Shown: positions 16,937-26,968 of the stretch, piece after piece
Position numbering within the stretch: the first letter of the stretch is position 1
Layout of the letters: every line of letters starts with the position of its first letter
Source: Cypionkella aquatica
GTDB taxonomy: Bacteria; Pseudomonadota; Alphaproteobacteria; Rhodobacterales; Rhodobacteraceae
NCBI RefSeq assembly: GCF_030161095.1
Contig: NZ_BSPP01000002.1
Location: 315,789 to 379,788, forward strand
DNA: 64,000 nucleotides
Direction of reading: 5' to 3'
Notes under the pieces: generated by a model
Told to the model about the DNA's origin: nothing
Databases searched by the model: none
The model's input: only the letters and a program-made list of their open reading frames with translations
Translations under genes and position numbers: made by a program

Positions 16937-18517
16937 TTAGGCGACGAGATCGCCGTTCAGGCCGCGATCCAGCAGGGCGATGGTTTCCTCGACGCCATAC
17001 AGCGCGATAAAGCCGCCAAAGCGCGGGCCGTCCGAAGCGCCCAAAAGCACTTCATACAAAGCCTTGAACCAGTCGCGCAAAGGCTCGAACGCATGGTCCT
17101 TGCCGACCGCGAACACCATGCTTTGCAGGGCCTCGTCGTCCAAGCCACCCTCCCAAGCGACCAGACGGGCGCGCAGATCCAGCATCGCGCCGCGCTCTTG
17201 ATCCGATGGCAGTCGGAACACGCGGGTCGGCGCGATGCGGTCGGCGAAATAGCGCAAGGCATAGCCTGCCGCCGCATCCAGATCGGGGTTGCCCTCGGGC
17301 GAGGCTGCGGGGGCGTAGCGTTTGATAAAGCCCCAGAGGCCGCGTGCATCCTTGGCGCCGGACACGCTGGCAAGGTTCAGCAGCATGGAGAACGGCACCA
17401 CCATTTTCGATTCCGGCGGGTTGCCCTTGTGAATATGCCAGACCGGATTGTTGACCTGTTGGTCGATGTCTTGGGTCGGGTAGGCCCGCAACTGTTGGTG
17501 ATATTCGTCCATCGCGCGCGGGATCACATCGAAATGCATCCGCTTCGCGGTTTTGGGCTTTTGATACATGAAATACGACAGGCTTTCCGACGAGGCATAG
17601 GACAGCCATTCGTCAATCGTCAGGCCATTGCCTTTCGATTTGGAAATCTTCTGGCCCTGATCATCGAGGAACAATTCATACGACATATGGTTCGGCTTGC
17701 GCCCGCCCAGCACCTCGCAAATGCCGTCATAGATCGGGGTGTTGGTGGAGTGGTCTTTGCCATACATCTCAAAATCGACATCCAGCGCCGCCCAGCGTGC
17801 GCCGAAATCGGGCTTCCATTGCAGTTTGACATTGCCGCCCGTGACGGGAAGCGTCCATTCGCGGCCATCTTCATCATCAAATGTGATGGTTTGGTTGACC
17901 GGATCGACGTTCTTCATCGGCACATACATCACCCGCTTGGTTTCGGGATGGATCGGCAGGAAGCAGGAATAGGTCTGCTGGCGTTCTTCGCGCAGCGAGG
18001 CCAGCATGATCTTCATGATGGCGTCATAGCGTTCGGTCGCCAGTTTCAACGTGTCATCGAACTGGCCTGAGGCGTAGAATTCGGTGGCCGAAATGAACTC
18101 GTACTCAAAGCCAAAGGTATCAAGGAAACGCCGCAGCATGGCGTTGTTATGCGCGCCAAAGCTGTCGTAAAGGCCGTAGGGATCGGGCACCGTGGTCAGC
18201 GGCTGCTGCATGTGCTGGCGCAGCATTTCCTGCTGCGGCACGTTCTCGGGCACTTTGCGCATCCCGTCCACGTCATCCGAGAAACAGATCAGGCGGGTGG
18301 GAATGTCGGAAATCGCCTCAAACGCGCGGCGGATCATTGTGGTGCGGGCAACCTCGCCAAAGGTGCCGATATGCGGCAGACCTGACGGGCCATAGCCGGT
18401 CTCGAACAGCACATAGCCCTTTTCGGGTGCCTTTTTCTCATAGCGTTTCAGCAGCGCGCGGGCCTCTTCAAAGGGCCAAGCTTTCGATTTCATCCCAGCA
18501 TCGCGCAAAGCGGACAT
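16937..18517 (-). CDS. lysK: Lysyl-tRNA synthetase, class I
   Basis: A 526-residue synthetase from ATG 18517, preceded by AGGAG. The class I signatures are PHIGTF at 48-53 (HIGH) and KISKSKG at 290-296 (KMSKS). LysRS-I is the archaeal type and occurs in many alphaproteobacteria in place of class II LysRS. It charges tRNA-Lys. The helical C-terminal anticodon-binding region starts near 370. It is a single gene with its own strong terminator. An in-frame start 10 codons upstream lacks a ribosome site. Confidence 0.94.
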   Translation of the reverse strand: MSALRDAGMKSKAWPFEEARALLKRYEKKAPEKGYVLFETGYGPSGLPHIGTFGEVARTTMIRRAFEAISDIPTRLICFSDDVDGMRKVPENVPQQEMLRQHMQQPLTTVPDPYGLYDSFGAHNNAMLRRFLDTFGFEYEFISATEFYASGQFDDTLKLATERYDAIMKIMLASLREERQQTYSCFLPIHPETKRVMYVPMKNVDPVNQTITFDDEDGREWTLPVTGGNVKLQWKPDFGARWAALDVDFEMYGKDHSTNTPIYDGICEVLGGRKPNHMSYELFLDDQGQKISKSKGNGLTIDEWLSYASSESLSYFMYQKPKTAKRMHFDVIPRAMDEYHQQLRAYPTQDIDQQVNNPVWHIHKGNPPESKMVVPFSMLLNLASVSGAKDARGLWGFIKRYAPAASPEGNPDLDAAAGYALRYFADRIAPTRVFRLPSDQERGAMLDLRARLVAWEGGLDDEALQSMVFAVGKDHAFEPLRDWFKALYEVLLGASDGPRFGGFIALYGVEETIALLDRGLNGDLVA

Positions 18518-18625
18518 CGCGGCATCTCCTAGCCGCAGCAACCCCATGTTGCCGCAGGCCCCTGTCCTCTATTGCCGCCACGCCCGCAGGTCAATATTCT
18601 GCACGGTAATGAATAGGAGAGCAGA

Positions 18626-19048
18626 TTGCCCGATACCCCCCCTTCGCTGTCGCCCCAAGATGCGCTTTTGGCCGTGATGATCGCGGTATCCGCCTCGGAC
18701 GAGAACATGCGCACCGCCGAATTGGTGGCAATCCAACGCACGGTGAACCACATGCCGGTGTTCGCCAATTACGACGCTGACCGGATGCGGGTGGTGGCGC
18801 AGACGGTGTTTGATCTGTTCGAGGAGGAAGACGGGCTAGAGGCCCTGTTCGGCCTGATCCGCGATGCGTTGCCGGAACGCCTGAATGAAACCGCCTATGC
18901 TTTGGCCTGCGACGTGGCCACCGCCGATGGCAGTCTGCGCGAGGTTGAGTTGCGCATGTTGGAAGAGGTGCGCGAAGAGTTGAACATCGACCGCCTGCAT
19001 GCCGCTGCGATCGAATGGGGCGCGCGGGTGCGGCATATGCGGCCCTGA
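18626..19048 (+). CDS. TerB-family (tellurite-resistance-like) protein
   Basis: A 140-residue, all-helical acidic protein. It has the TerB/TerD-N-like metal-binding repeat: AVSASDENMRTAEL near 20-33 and ATADGSLREVELRML near 103-117. A TTG start is used, with GGAGA eight bases upstream. TerB-like proteins are cytoplasmic and have been linked to stress and metal sensing, but the role of single copies is unknown. It is divergent from lysRS and convergent with the TetR gene. Confidence 0.75.
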   Translation: MPDTPPSLSPQDALLAVMIAVSASDENMRTAELVAIQRTVNHMPVFANYDADRMRVVAQTVFDLFEEEDGLEALFGLIRDALPERLNETAYALACDVATADGSLREVELRMLEEVREELNIDRLHAAAIEWGARVRHMRP

Positions 19049-19134
19049 GCGGGGCAGGGCGGTCGCATCGGATCTGATGCCGATGCGGCGGACCGCTTGC
19101 CCGGTTGGTTCGGACCTGATGCGTTTGCCGCCGA

Positions 19135-19698
19135 TTAGTTTGCAGTCGTCAGGCCATGTTTGACCGTCGCCAGAATTTCCTCGGCCAGTGCCGGATCGTC
19201 TGTGGCGCGGGCCAGCACCATCGCGCCCACCATTGTCGAGACGGTTTGAATACTGTCTTTGCGCGTGGCTGCTGCGGATTTGCCCGGAAAGCGTGACAGG
19301 AACGCTGTTAGCAAGATATTGAAATGTTTGGTGAAAGACGGTTTTGCGGCCGGGTCATGCGCGATTTCGGTCGCCAAAGCCGCCATCACGCAGCCCTTGC
19401 CCGGCGCATCCAGATGCGCGCGTGACAGATAGGTTGTCACATAGGCTTCAAGCCCCGCGCGGTCGGCAGAGACTGCGGCAAGCCCATCAAGGAATTGCTT
19501 GGTCGTCTCGGCAATGGCTTCGGCAATCAGCGCATCCTTTGAGGCAAAGTGGTTGTAGAACGCGCCATGCGTCAGCCCCGCCGCCTTCATCACCTCGCTG
19601 ACCGACACCCCGCTAAGACCGCGCGCGCGGAACAATGCGGCGGCGGCTTCGACGATGCGCTGATGTTTCTCGGCAGTCTCGGCTTCGGGATATCGCAT
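19135..19698 (-). CDS. TetR-family transcriptional repressor
   Basis: A 187-residue regulator from ATG 19698 (AAAGGA upstream). The N-terminal helix-turn-helix is typical: RIVEAAAALFRARGLSGVSV, then the GLTHGAFYNHFASKDAL recognition and following helix. The C-terminal ligand-binding domain resembles the subgroup that often controls a neighbouring dehydrogenase. It is divergent from the SDR-KAS pair at 19858, with a candidate operator between them at 19768, so it probably represses that pair and possibly itself. Confidence 0.9.
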   Translation of the reverse strand: MRYPEAETAEKHQRIVEAAAALFRARGLSGVSVSEVMKAAGLTHGAFYNHFASKDALIAEAIAETTKQFLDGLAAVSADRAGLEAYVTTYLSRAHLDAPGKGCVMAALATEIAHDPAAKPSFTKHFNILLTAFLSRFPGKSAAATRKDSIQTVSTMVGAMVLARATDDPALAEEILATVKHGLTTAN

Positions 19699-19767
19699 GC
19701 GCCGTCCTTTTCGCAAATCGGGTGATTGACTTATTGCAGTATAGTCATCATGTATCAAATCCGCAAA

Positions 19768-19783
19768 CATGACGATCATCATG
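19768..19783. promoter_or_regulatory. Candidate TetR operator
   Basis: CATGACGATCATCATG is palindromic at 14 of 16 positions. It lies in the 159-bp region between the divergent TetR and SDR genes. Position and symmetry fit a TetR-type operator. No second copy was found to test it. Confidence 0.4.
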
Positions 19784-19857
19784 CTTGTGGAGCCAGCGGT
19801 CCATCGGCCGCCCCCTAAACGCCGCCGCGTTGCGGTGCATTTCTAAAGGATGTCGAG

Positions 19858-20694
19858 ATGAGCGTTCTGAATTCTGCCACCAGCACTGGCCCAAAGCCCG
19901 CGTCCCCGTTGGGCACCGTCGTGATCACCGGGGCCTCGGCGGGGATCGGCAAGGCCTATGCGGATCGCTTTGCGCGGCGCGGCTATGATCTGATCCTGAT
20001 TGCCCGGCGCGGTGATCTTTTGGCCGCTATCGCCAAGGATCTGAGCGCGCGTTACGGCGTGAGTGTCAGCGGCGTGCCTGCCGATCTGGGCAATATCGCC
20101 GACATTACCCGCGTGGCAGATCTGATTGCGGCGGATGCGCGAATCTCTGTGCTGATTAACAACGCAGGGGCCTCTACCTCTGGCCCGGTGGTTGCGATTT
20201 CGACCGCTTCGGTGGCGGCCATGCTGGATGTGAACATCACGGCGCTGGTGCATCTGTCGCGCGCGGCCCTGCTGGCGTTCAAGACGCGCGACGCTGGCAC
20301 TTTGATCAACGTAGGCTCGATCCTAGGCTTCAAAGCGCTGCCCAACAGCGCGATTTACAGCGCCAGCAAAGCTTTCGTCACCATGTTTACCCGCAGCCTG
20401 CAAGACGAAGTTGCGGGCAGTTCGGTGAAGGTGCAGCTGCTGTCGCCCGCCGCGACCGCGACCGATATATGGGAGCTTTCGGGCGTGCCATTAAGCGCGC
20501 TTGATCCCGCGACGGTGATGCGCGTCGATGATCTGGTTGATGCCGCGATGGCAGGGCTTGATCTGGGCGAGGCTGTCACCTTGCCTTCGGTCGCAGCGCC
20601 CGCAGATTTGCTTGCGGCTTTTGATGCAGCAAGCCTTGGTCTGTTGGGGTCTGCGCAAACCTCTGCCCCCGCTGCGCGCTATGCCGTGAAATAG
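19858..20694 (+). CDS. Short-chain dehydrogenase/reductase (SDR)
   Basis: A 278-residue classical SDR. The cofactor motif TGASAGIG is at 24-31, NNAG near 101-104, and the catalytic set is Ser154, Tyr167 and Lys171 (YSASK). The Arg in IARRGD after beta2 favours NADP(H). RBS AAAGGAT precedes the ATG. It precedes a KAS II-like gene by 32 bp, suggesting a paired ketoacyl reduction, but the substrate is unknown. The likely repressor is the divergent TetR protein. Confidence 0.9.
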   Translation: MSVLNSATSTGPKPASPLGTVVITGASAGIGKAYADRFARRGYDLILIARRGDLLAAIAKDLSARYGVSVSGVPADLGNIADITRVADLIAADARISVLINNAGASTSGPVVAISTASVAAMLDVNITALVHLSRAALLAFKTRDAGTLINVGSILGFKALPNSAIYSASKAFVTMFTRSLQDEVAGSSVKVQLLSPAATATDIWELSGVPLSALDPATVMRVDDLVDAAMAGLDLGEAVTLPSVAAPADLLAAFDAASLGLLGSAQTSAPAARYAVK

Positions 20695-20726
20695 CCAATC
20701 CAATCAATCTCTTGAAAGGTGATGCC

Positions 20727-21998
20727 ATGCAACGAGTCGTCATAACCGGAATGGGTGCCGTCAGCCCCTTGGGCGCAGGCGTAGCACTGAATTGGCAGCG
20801 CCTGTTGCAGGGCCAGACCGGCGTGCGCGCGCTGCCCGCAGCCGTGGTGCAGGATTTGCCCTGCAGCATTGCGGCACAGGTGCCGACACTGGCCGACGAC
20901 CCCGAAGGCGGCTTTGATCCCGAGCGGACGGTGTCGGCCAAGGATCAGCGCAAGATGGATCGCTTTATCCTGTTCGCCATGGCGGCGGCGGATGAGGCGT
21001 TGGCGCAAGCAGGCTGGACCCCCAGCACCGATCAGCAACGCGAGCGCACCGCCACCATCATCGCCACCGGCATCGGCGGCTTTCACGCCATCGAAGATGC
21101 GGTCAGAACCATTGATCAGCGCGGGCCGCGGCGGCTGTCGCCTTTTACCGTGCCCTCATTTCTGGCCAACCTTGCGGCGGGGCAGGTTTCGATCCGCTAT
21201 GGCTTTCGCGGCCCGCTGGGGGCGCCGGTGACTGCCTGTGCCGCCGGGGTGCAGGCGATTGGCGATGCCGCCCGGATGATCCGCGCGGGCGAGATCGACG
21301 TGGCGCTGTGTGGCGGGGCCGAGGCCTGCATCACGCGCACCGCGCTGGGCGGCTTTGCGGCGGCGCGGGCGCTGTCGAGCGGCTGGAATGACAACCCAGA
21401 ACAGGCCTCGCGGCCATTTGATACCGGGCGCGATGGCTTTGTGATGGGCGAGGGCGCTGGCCTGCTGGTGATCGAATCGCTGGACCATGCGCTGGCGCGG
21501 GGCGCGCAGCCGATTGCCGAGGTGGCGGGCTATGGCACCACCGCCGATGCCTGGCACATCACCGCCGGGCCGGAAGATGGCTCTGGGGCGCGGCGCGCGA
21601 TGCAGATTGCGCTGCGCCAAGCCGAGGTATCGGCGTCTGAGATTGGTCATCTGAACGCCCATGCCACTTCGACTCCGGTGGGTGATCTGGGCGAATTGGC
21701 CGCAATCCGCCACCTGTTTGCGGGCCAGCATGGCCCGGCGATCAGCGCCACCAAATCAGCGACCGGCCATCTGCTGGGCGCTGCGGGCGGGCTTGAGGCG
21801 ATTTTCACCGCTCTTGCATTGCGCGATCAGATCGCACCGCCGACCCGCAATCTGAGCCATCCTGATCCGGCCGCAGCGGGGCTTGATCTGGTCGGCCCGA
21901 CGGCGCGGCCCATCGCCACCGATTATGCGATTTCAAACGGGTTCGGTTTTGGCGGCGTCAATGCCTCTCTGGTGTTGCGGCGCTGGCAGGAAGCCTGA
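20727..21998 (+). CDS. Beta-ketoacyl-ACP synthase II-like enzyme (FabF family)
   Basis: A 423-residue condensing enzyme from ATG 20727 (GAAAGGTG upstream). The nucleophile Cys171 lies in VTACAAG, and both histidines are present in NAHATSTPVGD and KSATGHLLGAAGG. All KAS II catalytic residues are intact. It elongates acyl-ACP chains. No acpP, fabG or fabD is adjacent, so it is probably an accessory synthase under TetR control rather than the housekeeping FabF. The palindromic GCCTGAG/CTCAGGC sequence over the stop may help end transcription. Confidence 0.88.
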   Translation: MQRVVITGMGAVSPLGAGVALNWQRLLQGQTGVRALPAAVVQDLPCSIAAQVPTLADDPEGGFDPERTVSAKDQRKMDRFILFAMAAADEALAQAGWTPSTDQQRERTATIIATGIGGFHAIEDAVRTIDQRGPRRLSPFTVPSFLANLAAGQVSIRYGFRGPLGAPVTACAAGVQAIGDAARMIRAGEIDVALCGGAEACITRTALGGFAAARALSSGWNDNPEQASRPFDTGRDGFVMGEGAGLLVIESLDHALARGAQPIAEVAGYGTTADAWHITAGPEDGSGARRAMQIALRQAEVSASEIGHLNAHATSTPVGDLGELAAIRHLFAGQHGPAISATKSATGHLLGAAGGLEAIFTALALRDQIAPPTRNLSHPDPAAAGLDLVGPTARPIATDYAISNGFGFGGVNASLVLRRWQEA

Positions 21999-22159
21999 GC
22001 AATCCTTGCCTCAGGCTGGGGCAGGCAACCCGCTTGTCGTGCCCAGCCGCCCCCCGCCAAAGGCTTGGGTGCGGAGGCTTTGCGCGCGACCCTTGGTCAG
22101 GGGGCAGGGGTCAGGGGGGCAGTGCAAAATAACGCCGCCGCTGGGGTCTGTCTCATCCG

Positions 22160-23653
22160 CTACAAAAACGATTTGCCCCAGCGGTTCAGCAGTTGGCCCT
22201 GCAAGCGATGCGCGCGCCTGACCCAAGCCTTGTCGCCCTCGGGCTGCTCTCGGTTCCATTGCGGCACGGCTTCGCGGCGCGGCACATCGGCGGTGAAAAT
22301 CGCAAAGGCCAGCGACCGCCCACCCGGGGCATCGACATAGCCCGACAGGTTTGAGACGAAATTCATCGTGCCACTTTTCGCCGCAACCCGCGTGGCGGTG
22401 CCTGCCTTTGCCGCTTTGGCGACTGGTTTGCCATCCGTGCTGGGCAGATCAACGGTTTTCAGCAGATCATGCAGCTGCGCCAAGCGCTTATCCTGCCGCG
22501 CCTTGATCATCACCTGCACCATCGCGGCGGGGCTGATCCGGGTTTTCGGCCCCAAACCCGAGTGATCTCCAAACACCGCATCGACCCCAAACCGCCGCCG
22601 CGCCCAAGATGTCATCACCGCAGCCGAGCCTTCGAGTGACCCCGCCCCAGACGCGGCAAGCCCGACCGCCTCGGCGGTGATATTGGTCGAAAAGCGCAGC
22701 ATTTTGCGCAAAAGGTCCGGCAACGCCTCGGATTCATGCCGCACGATTTCGGCCCCGGCGGGCAAGTCATAGACCACCTCTGCCTTGGTCAGCTTGATGC
22801 CCTGCGCCGCAGCCATGGTCTGAAACACCTCGGCCACATAGGTCGCGGGATGACGCACGGGCAGCCAGCGCGAGCCTTCACGCCCCAAAGCCCCGCGCGC
22901 CACGGTCCAGCGATCCTGCGCTGTCCCGGCCACGTAGGCGAAGACCGGCACATCGCGGTCCACCACCTGCACGCTGGCCATGCTGACAGGCGGCACAAAC
23001 CGCGCGCCCTCGGCGTTCATCGACAGAGCGTAACCGTCATTCACCGCTTTCCAGACGAAATTCACCCGGTTGAAATTCAGCATCAGCCCCGAGATTGCCG
23101 GATTATAGCCAACGAAATCCGGCTGATCGGTGGCGATCTCGGCGCGCTCTGGCAGCGCGCCTGCATAGGCGATGAACCGCCCCGTCACTTCGCGCAGACC
23201 CGAGGCTGCAAGTGCTGCCACCAGATCGCCCATCTTATCGGTGTCAAAGGTCGGATCGCCGCCGCCCGCAAGGATCAGATCGCCGTCAAGCCGCCCGTTG
23301 GTCACCGTGCCGGTTCGCATCACCCGCGTGACAAAGCGGTGATCCACCCCCAGCTTTTCCAACGCAAATGCCGTGGTCACCGCCTTGGTCACACTGGCAG
23401 GCGGCATGGCTGTGGCTTCGCCAGATGCCTCCAGCACCCGCCCCGTCGCCAGATCGGCCACGCAATATCCCACCACCCCGGTCAGCTTGGCGGCGGCAAC
23501 CAGCGCGCCCGCCCCGGCATCTGCGACCTTGGCTTCCGAGCCCTTGATGGTGCGTGGCTTTGGGCGCAGCGAGACAGCAGGCGCCTCGGCCCACAGCGGC
23601 AGCGCCGCCCCGGCCAAAAGCCCGCCCAACACCCATCTGCGCGCAACCATCAT
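22160..23653 (-). CDS. dacB: D-alanyl-D-alanine carboxypeptidase/endopeptidase (PBP4 family)
   Basis: A 497-residue class C penicillin-binding protein from ATG 23653 (GGGAGA upstream; the next ATG is equally possible). The N-terminus is a signal sequence with a twin arginine (ARRWVLGG). The active-site triad is SVTK at 87-90, STN and KSGT, as in DacB. It trims or cross-links peptidoglycan stem peptides in the periplasm. It is on the same strand as nadD and the lipoprotein hydrolase upstream, 96 bp away. Confidence 0.93.
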   Translation of the reverse strand: MMVARRWVLGGLLAGAALPLWAEAPAVSLRPKPRTIKGSEAKVADAGAGALVAAAKLTGVVGYCVADLATGRVLEASGEATAMPPASVTKAVTTAFALEKLGVDHRFVTRVMRTGTVTNGRLDGDLILAGGGDPTFDTDKMGDLVAALAASGLREVTGRFIAYAGALPERAEIATDQPDFVGYNPAISGLMLNFNRVNFVWKAVNDGYALSMNAEGARFVPPVSMASVQVVDRDVPVFAYVAGTAQDRWTVARGALGREGSRWLPVRHPATYVAEVFQTMAAAQGIKLTKAEVVYDLPAGAEIVRHESEALPDLLRKMLRFSTNITAEAVGLAASGAGSLEGSAAVMTSWARRRFGVDAVFGDHSGLGPKTRISPAAMVQVMIKARQDKRLAQLHDLLKTVDLPSTDGKPVAKAAKAGTATRVAAKSGTMNFVSNLSGYVDAPGGRSLAFAIFTADVPRREAVPQWNREQPEGDKAWVRRAHRLQGQLLNRWGKSFL

Positions 23654-23749
23654 CCCAGAATCTCCCAGACCGGCTTGGTCATCCTCTGTCGCAAATAGCC
23701 GCGCCAAAGCCAGCGATGCAACCGCCTGCGCGCCACGATCACAGCGAAT

Positions 23750-24382
23750 TCACCGCTTCCATTCGCCCCGCGCCCGGATCGCGCTGGACGAGGCCGCGTT
23801 CATCGGCATGTTCACAAAGCACCATGCCGGAGCCTTGCGCCCGCGCAAATTCTCGCCGCGATCCACCTGATTGACCCGAAACGCCCGCGCCGCCACCGAT
23901 GTGCGCGCCGCCACCCCGGACCCCGGCCGCGCCAAAACCCCAATCGGCACGCTGCGCAAAATATCGCGCCAGCGGTTCCAGCGGTGAAACTGCACCAGAT
24001 TGTCAGCCCCCATCAGCCAGACGAAATGCACCCCCGGATAGATCGCCCGCAAGCGCTTGATCGTATCGGCAGTGGCCCGCGTGCCCAGACGGGCCTCAAG
24101 ATCGGTGATCACCACGCGCGGATCATCCATCACAGCGCGGGCGCGTGCCAGCCGCTCGGGCATCGGTGCGGGCTGGCGCGCCTTCAACGGATTGCCGGGC
24201 GTCACCAGCCACCACACCCGATCCAGCCCCATCCGCTTGAGAGCCTCTCGGGTGATATGGGCGTGCCCCTCATGTGCGGGATCAAAAGAGCCACCCAAGA
24301 GGCCGATCACCATGCCCTTGGTCGCAATCGGTTTGCCGCCGAACCCCTGCGCCGGGATTTTGTCATCCGCGCCTTGCATCAT
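23750..24382 (-). CDS. nadD: Nicotinate-nucleotide adenylyltransferase
   Basis: A protein of about 210 residues. The nucleotidyltransferase motif is [16 protein letters not shown] near the N-terminus, and the ISSTxIR-type motif appears as ASSSAIR near the end. It converts NaMN to NaAD in NAD synthesis. The start is ambiguous: ATG 24382 lies one base after the upstream stop, while GTG 24394 would overlap it. I chose 24382. In many bacteria nadD neighbours rsfS, which is not the case here. Confidence 0.9.
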   Translation of the reverse strand: MMQGADDKIPAQGFGGKPIATKGMVIGLLGGSFDPAHEGHAHITREALKRMGLDRVWWLVTPGNPLKARQPAPMPERLARARAVMDDPRVVITDLEARLGTRATADTIKRLRAIYPGVHFVWLMGADNLVQFHRWNRWRDILRSVPIGVLARPGSGVAARTSVAARAFRVNQVDRGENLRGRKAPAWCFVNMPMNAASSSAIRARGEWKR

Positions 24383-24383
24383 C

Positions 24384-25694
24384 TTACTGACCACTGTTCC
24401 GCTTCAACTCGACCACCACACGCGGGCCGGGGTAATTGGCATGCATCCGCCAGAAATTGCCGCGAATCTGCTCTAGCGGCCGATCCGTGCCACCCGGCAA
24501 AGCCCCGGTGCGCAACGTCAGAATCACATCTGACAGCACCGCCGGATTGTCGCGGAAATAGGCATGGCCCAGCTTGTTGCCGGCATTTTCCACGTCGATG
24601 AAATACACGTTGCGCAACTCGTTCAATTGGGTCCAATCCGACTCGGTCAGCTTGTCCGGCGACAATCGACCCACCCGCTGGCCGGTGGCCAAAGCCTGCG
24701 CCAAGCCCAAAGCGCCGTCGCGCGGGTTCAGATAAACCGTGATCTGCCGCACGGCGGCGGCGGTGCCTTCGGCGGCCAAGCGCTGCTGCACCACCCCGAA
24801 ATCAAGATCCGGCGCGGCCAGAATAAGCGTGTCGATCTTCAGGCTGCGCCGGGCATCGCGCCCCGCGCCCATCTCAAAAATCACCATTTCCCGCAAGGCC
24901 GAGGCCAGCACATCCGCCCCCCGCGAATGGGCGACGATGTTGATTTTTTCCAACTCGGGGATCGCCGCCAGCGCGCGCAGAAATTCCTTGAGATGATAGG
25001 TGGAAAATTCGCCGGATTCGCGATCCTTGAAATAGGCCGTCAGCCCCTTGTTGCCCGCAGGCCAAGAATAGCTGACCGGCACGCCAATCCGCCCGGCGTA
25101 ATGCCACAGGCTGGCGGTGGTGGTCAGCCCATCGTCCATTTCATTGTTGAAACCATGCACGAAAATCAGCGCTTCCTTGCGCGCGGCTCCCCGCAGCGCC
25201 GCACGAAACCCCGCCTGCAGCGTCGCCACATCGGCGCCATAGCGGGCAAGTGCCGCCGGTTCCGCCACGATCCGCCCGCTCGCCCCTTGCACAAAAGGCA
25301 AGGGCGTGGCGGGAAAGCGCACGATTTCGCGGTAGCTTTCCGCCGTCATCACCTGACGCTGCCGCGCCCCCGCTTCGCTGCGGCTGACCAGTTCGGCCCA
25401 GCTTGCGATATTGCCAAACCGCACCCGAGCCGCGCCAAACGCCATCGAGGACGAGCGTTTATGGCTATACCCCGCAAGCTGCCCCGCCTGCATGAGGGGC
25501 GCGCGATCGGTGACATAGAAAATCTCGGGCGCAACCGTGCGCAAGGCTGCGGGCACATCGGCTTGTGGAAAGGTCGCGCCAACTCTGTACAGCGTCGGCG
25601 GCTCGGCCAGTTTGATCGGCGTGGCGCAGGCCGCCAGCATCGCGCCAGAGCCCGCTTGTAGAAAGCTGCGCCGTGAAATCAGCCGTTTCAGCAT
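24384..25694 (-). CDS. Tat-exported lipoprotein alpha/beta hydrolase (DUF900 type)
   Basis: A 436-residue protein from ATG 25694. The N-terminus combines a Tat motif (SRRSFL, RR at 8-9) with a lipobox LAAC (Cys23), so it is probably a folded, lipid-anchored periplasmic protein. The hydrolase core has FVHGFNN, the nucleophile motif AHSRG, and the [13 protein letters not shown] pattern of DUF900. The substrate is unknown. It abuts nadD, and only 295 bp separate it from the divergent MarR-GNAT gene. Confidence 0.85.
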   Translation of the reverse strand: MLKRLISRRSFLQAGSGAMLAACATPIKLAEPPTLYRVGATFPQADVPAALRTVAPEIFYVTDRAPLMQAGQLAGYSHKRSSSMAFGAARVRFGNIASWAELVSRSEAGARQRQVMTAESYREIVRFPATPLPFVQGASGRIVAEPAALARYGADVATLQAGFRAALRGAARKEALIFVHGFNNEMDDGLTTTASLWHYAGRIGVPVSYSWPAGNKGLTAYFKDRESGEFSTYHLKEFLRALAAIPELEKINIVAHSRGADVLASALREMVIFEMGAGRDARRSLKIDTLILAAPDLDFGVVQQRLAAEGTAAAVRQITVYLNPRDGALGLAQALATGQRVGRLSPDKLTESDWTQLNELRNVYFIDVENAGNKLGHAYFRDNPAVLSDVILTLRTGALPGGTDRPLEQIRGNFWRMHANYPGPRVVVELKRNSGQ

Positions 25695-25989
25695 CGTTGC
25701 CCCCACCCGGCCGCCACGCGCTATGGCTAGCGCAGATGCAAAGCATGTCAAACCGAAAACCACGCAAAGCCGCGGACTTGACGCCCAATAATAGCTGATC
25801 TAAGTCAGGTATCTGCTGTGCATCGCCAGAACAGCGCAAATTTGTCTGAAACTGTCATCCTTTGTGCCGAGATATCCCACCGGGGACCGGGTTTGGCACA
25901 ACCTAGCGCGGGGGTCTGAAATCCGCGCCTCGCCTCAAACCCCGCCCCGCCCAAAACCCAGTCTCTGCCCTTGCCATAAAAGGCCCCAA

Positions 25990-26865
25990 ATGCTTGATGC
26001 CATCGCCCGCCTGCGCCGTTTCAACCGTGCGGTTACCCGCGAAACCGGTGCGCTTGATCATTCCTACCTTGGCCGGGGCCGTCCGCTTGGGGCTGCGCGC
26101 GTGCTGCAACTGGTGACGCCGCAAGGCACCGATATTGCCGAAATCCGCGTCAAACTGGCGCTGGATTCGGGCCTGCTCAGCCGCTTGCTGCGCAGCCTTC
26201 AGGCCGAGCATCTGATCAGCCTTGCCACCGACCCAACCGATCGCCGCCGCCGCACAGCGCACCTGACGCCCCAAGGCCAGACCGAGATGGCCGCCTATGA
26301 CACCATAGGCCACGCGCGTGCCGCCGACACCCTCGCCCGCGCCGGGAAAAACCAACAGGCGCTGATCGACGCGATGGACCTTATCGCCACCACGCTGCTG
26401 CAAGATCAACTCAGCCTGCGCGACGCGGATCCAAATGCCCCAGAGGCGCTGGCCTGCCTGCAATCCTACTACGATGTGCTGGCGCAAAAGATCGACGGCA
26501 TCACCCCCGATATGCTGACGCTGCCGCTGTCTGATCCGCAGAATTACGTGGCCCCGCGCGGTGCTTTTGTGATCGCCTACAGCGACGATCTGCCCGTTGG
26601 CTGCGTTTCTGTCCGACCGCATGCACCCACCACCGCCGAGGTCAAACGCCTGTGGGTCGATAGCTCTGCCCGTGGCCATGGCCTGGCCCGTCGCCTGATG
26701 CACACCATCGAAACCCGCGCCAAAGCCCTCGGCTATACCAGCCTGATCCTTGACACCAACCAAGCCCTGCCCGAAGCCATCGCGCTTTATCACACCACCG
26801 GCTGGACGCCGATCCCGCCCTACACCGACTTTCCTGCCACGCATTGGTTTGGCAAGGCGCTCTAA
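25990..26865 (+). CDS. MarR-type HTH fused to GNAT acetyltransferase
   Basis: A 291-residue two-domain protein from ATG 25990 (AAAAGG upstream). Residues about 1-140 form a MarR-like winged helix (DIAEIRVKLALDSGLLSRLLRSL, then a DRRRRTAHLT wing). Residues about 180-291 form a GNAT domain with the acetyl-CoA loop ARGHGLARRLM and an EAIALYHTTGW C-terminus. Such fusions exist in many bacteria; whether they regulate, acetylate or do both is mostly unknown. No target is evident nearby. Confidence 0.88.
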   Translation: MLDAIARLRRFNRAVTRETGALDHSYLGRGRPLGAARVLQLVTPQGTDIAEIRVKLALDSGLLSRLLRSLQAEHLISLATDPTDRRRRTAHLTPQGQTEMAAYDTIGHARAADTLARAGKNQQALIDAMDLIATTLLQDQLSLRDADPNAPEALACLQSYYDVLAQKIDGITPDMLTLPLSDPQNYVAPRGAFVIAYSDDLPVGCVSVRPHAPTTAEVKRLWVDSSARGHGLARRLMHTIETRAKALGYTSLILDTNQALPEAIALYHTTGWTPIPPYTDFPATHWFGKAL

Positions 26866-26968
26866 GCTTTCGGGCCCCGCGCGCTTCCTGCACCATAGGC
26901 CGCGCAGCCACGTTGCCCTTCGCCCCAACATTCACTACATAAGCGCCAACCCAAGATGGAGCACCCCG

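Noticed and set aside
22000-22159. Repeated GTCAGGGGG-type motifs in the gap after the KAS II gene
   Set aside because: They are imperfect and G-rich; no clear unit or symmetry, so not listed as an element.
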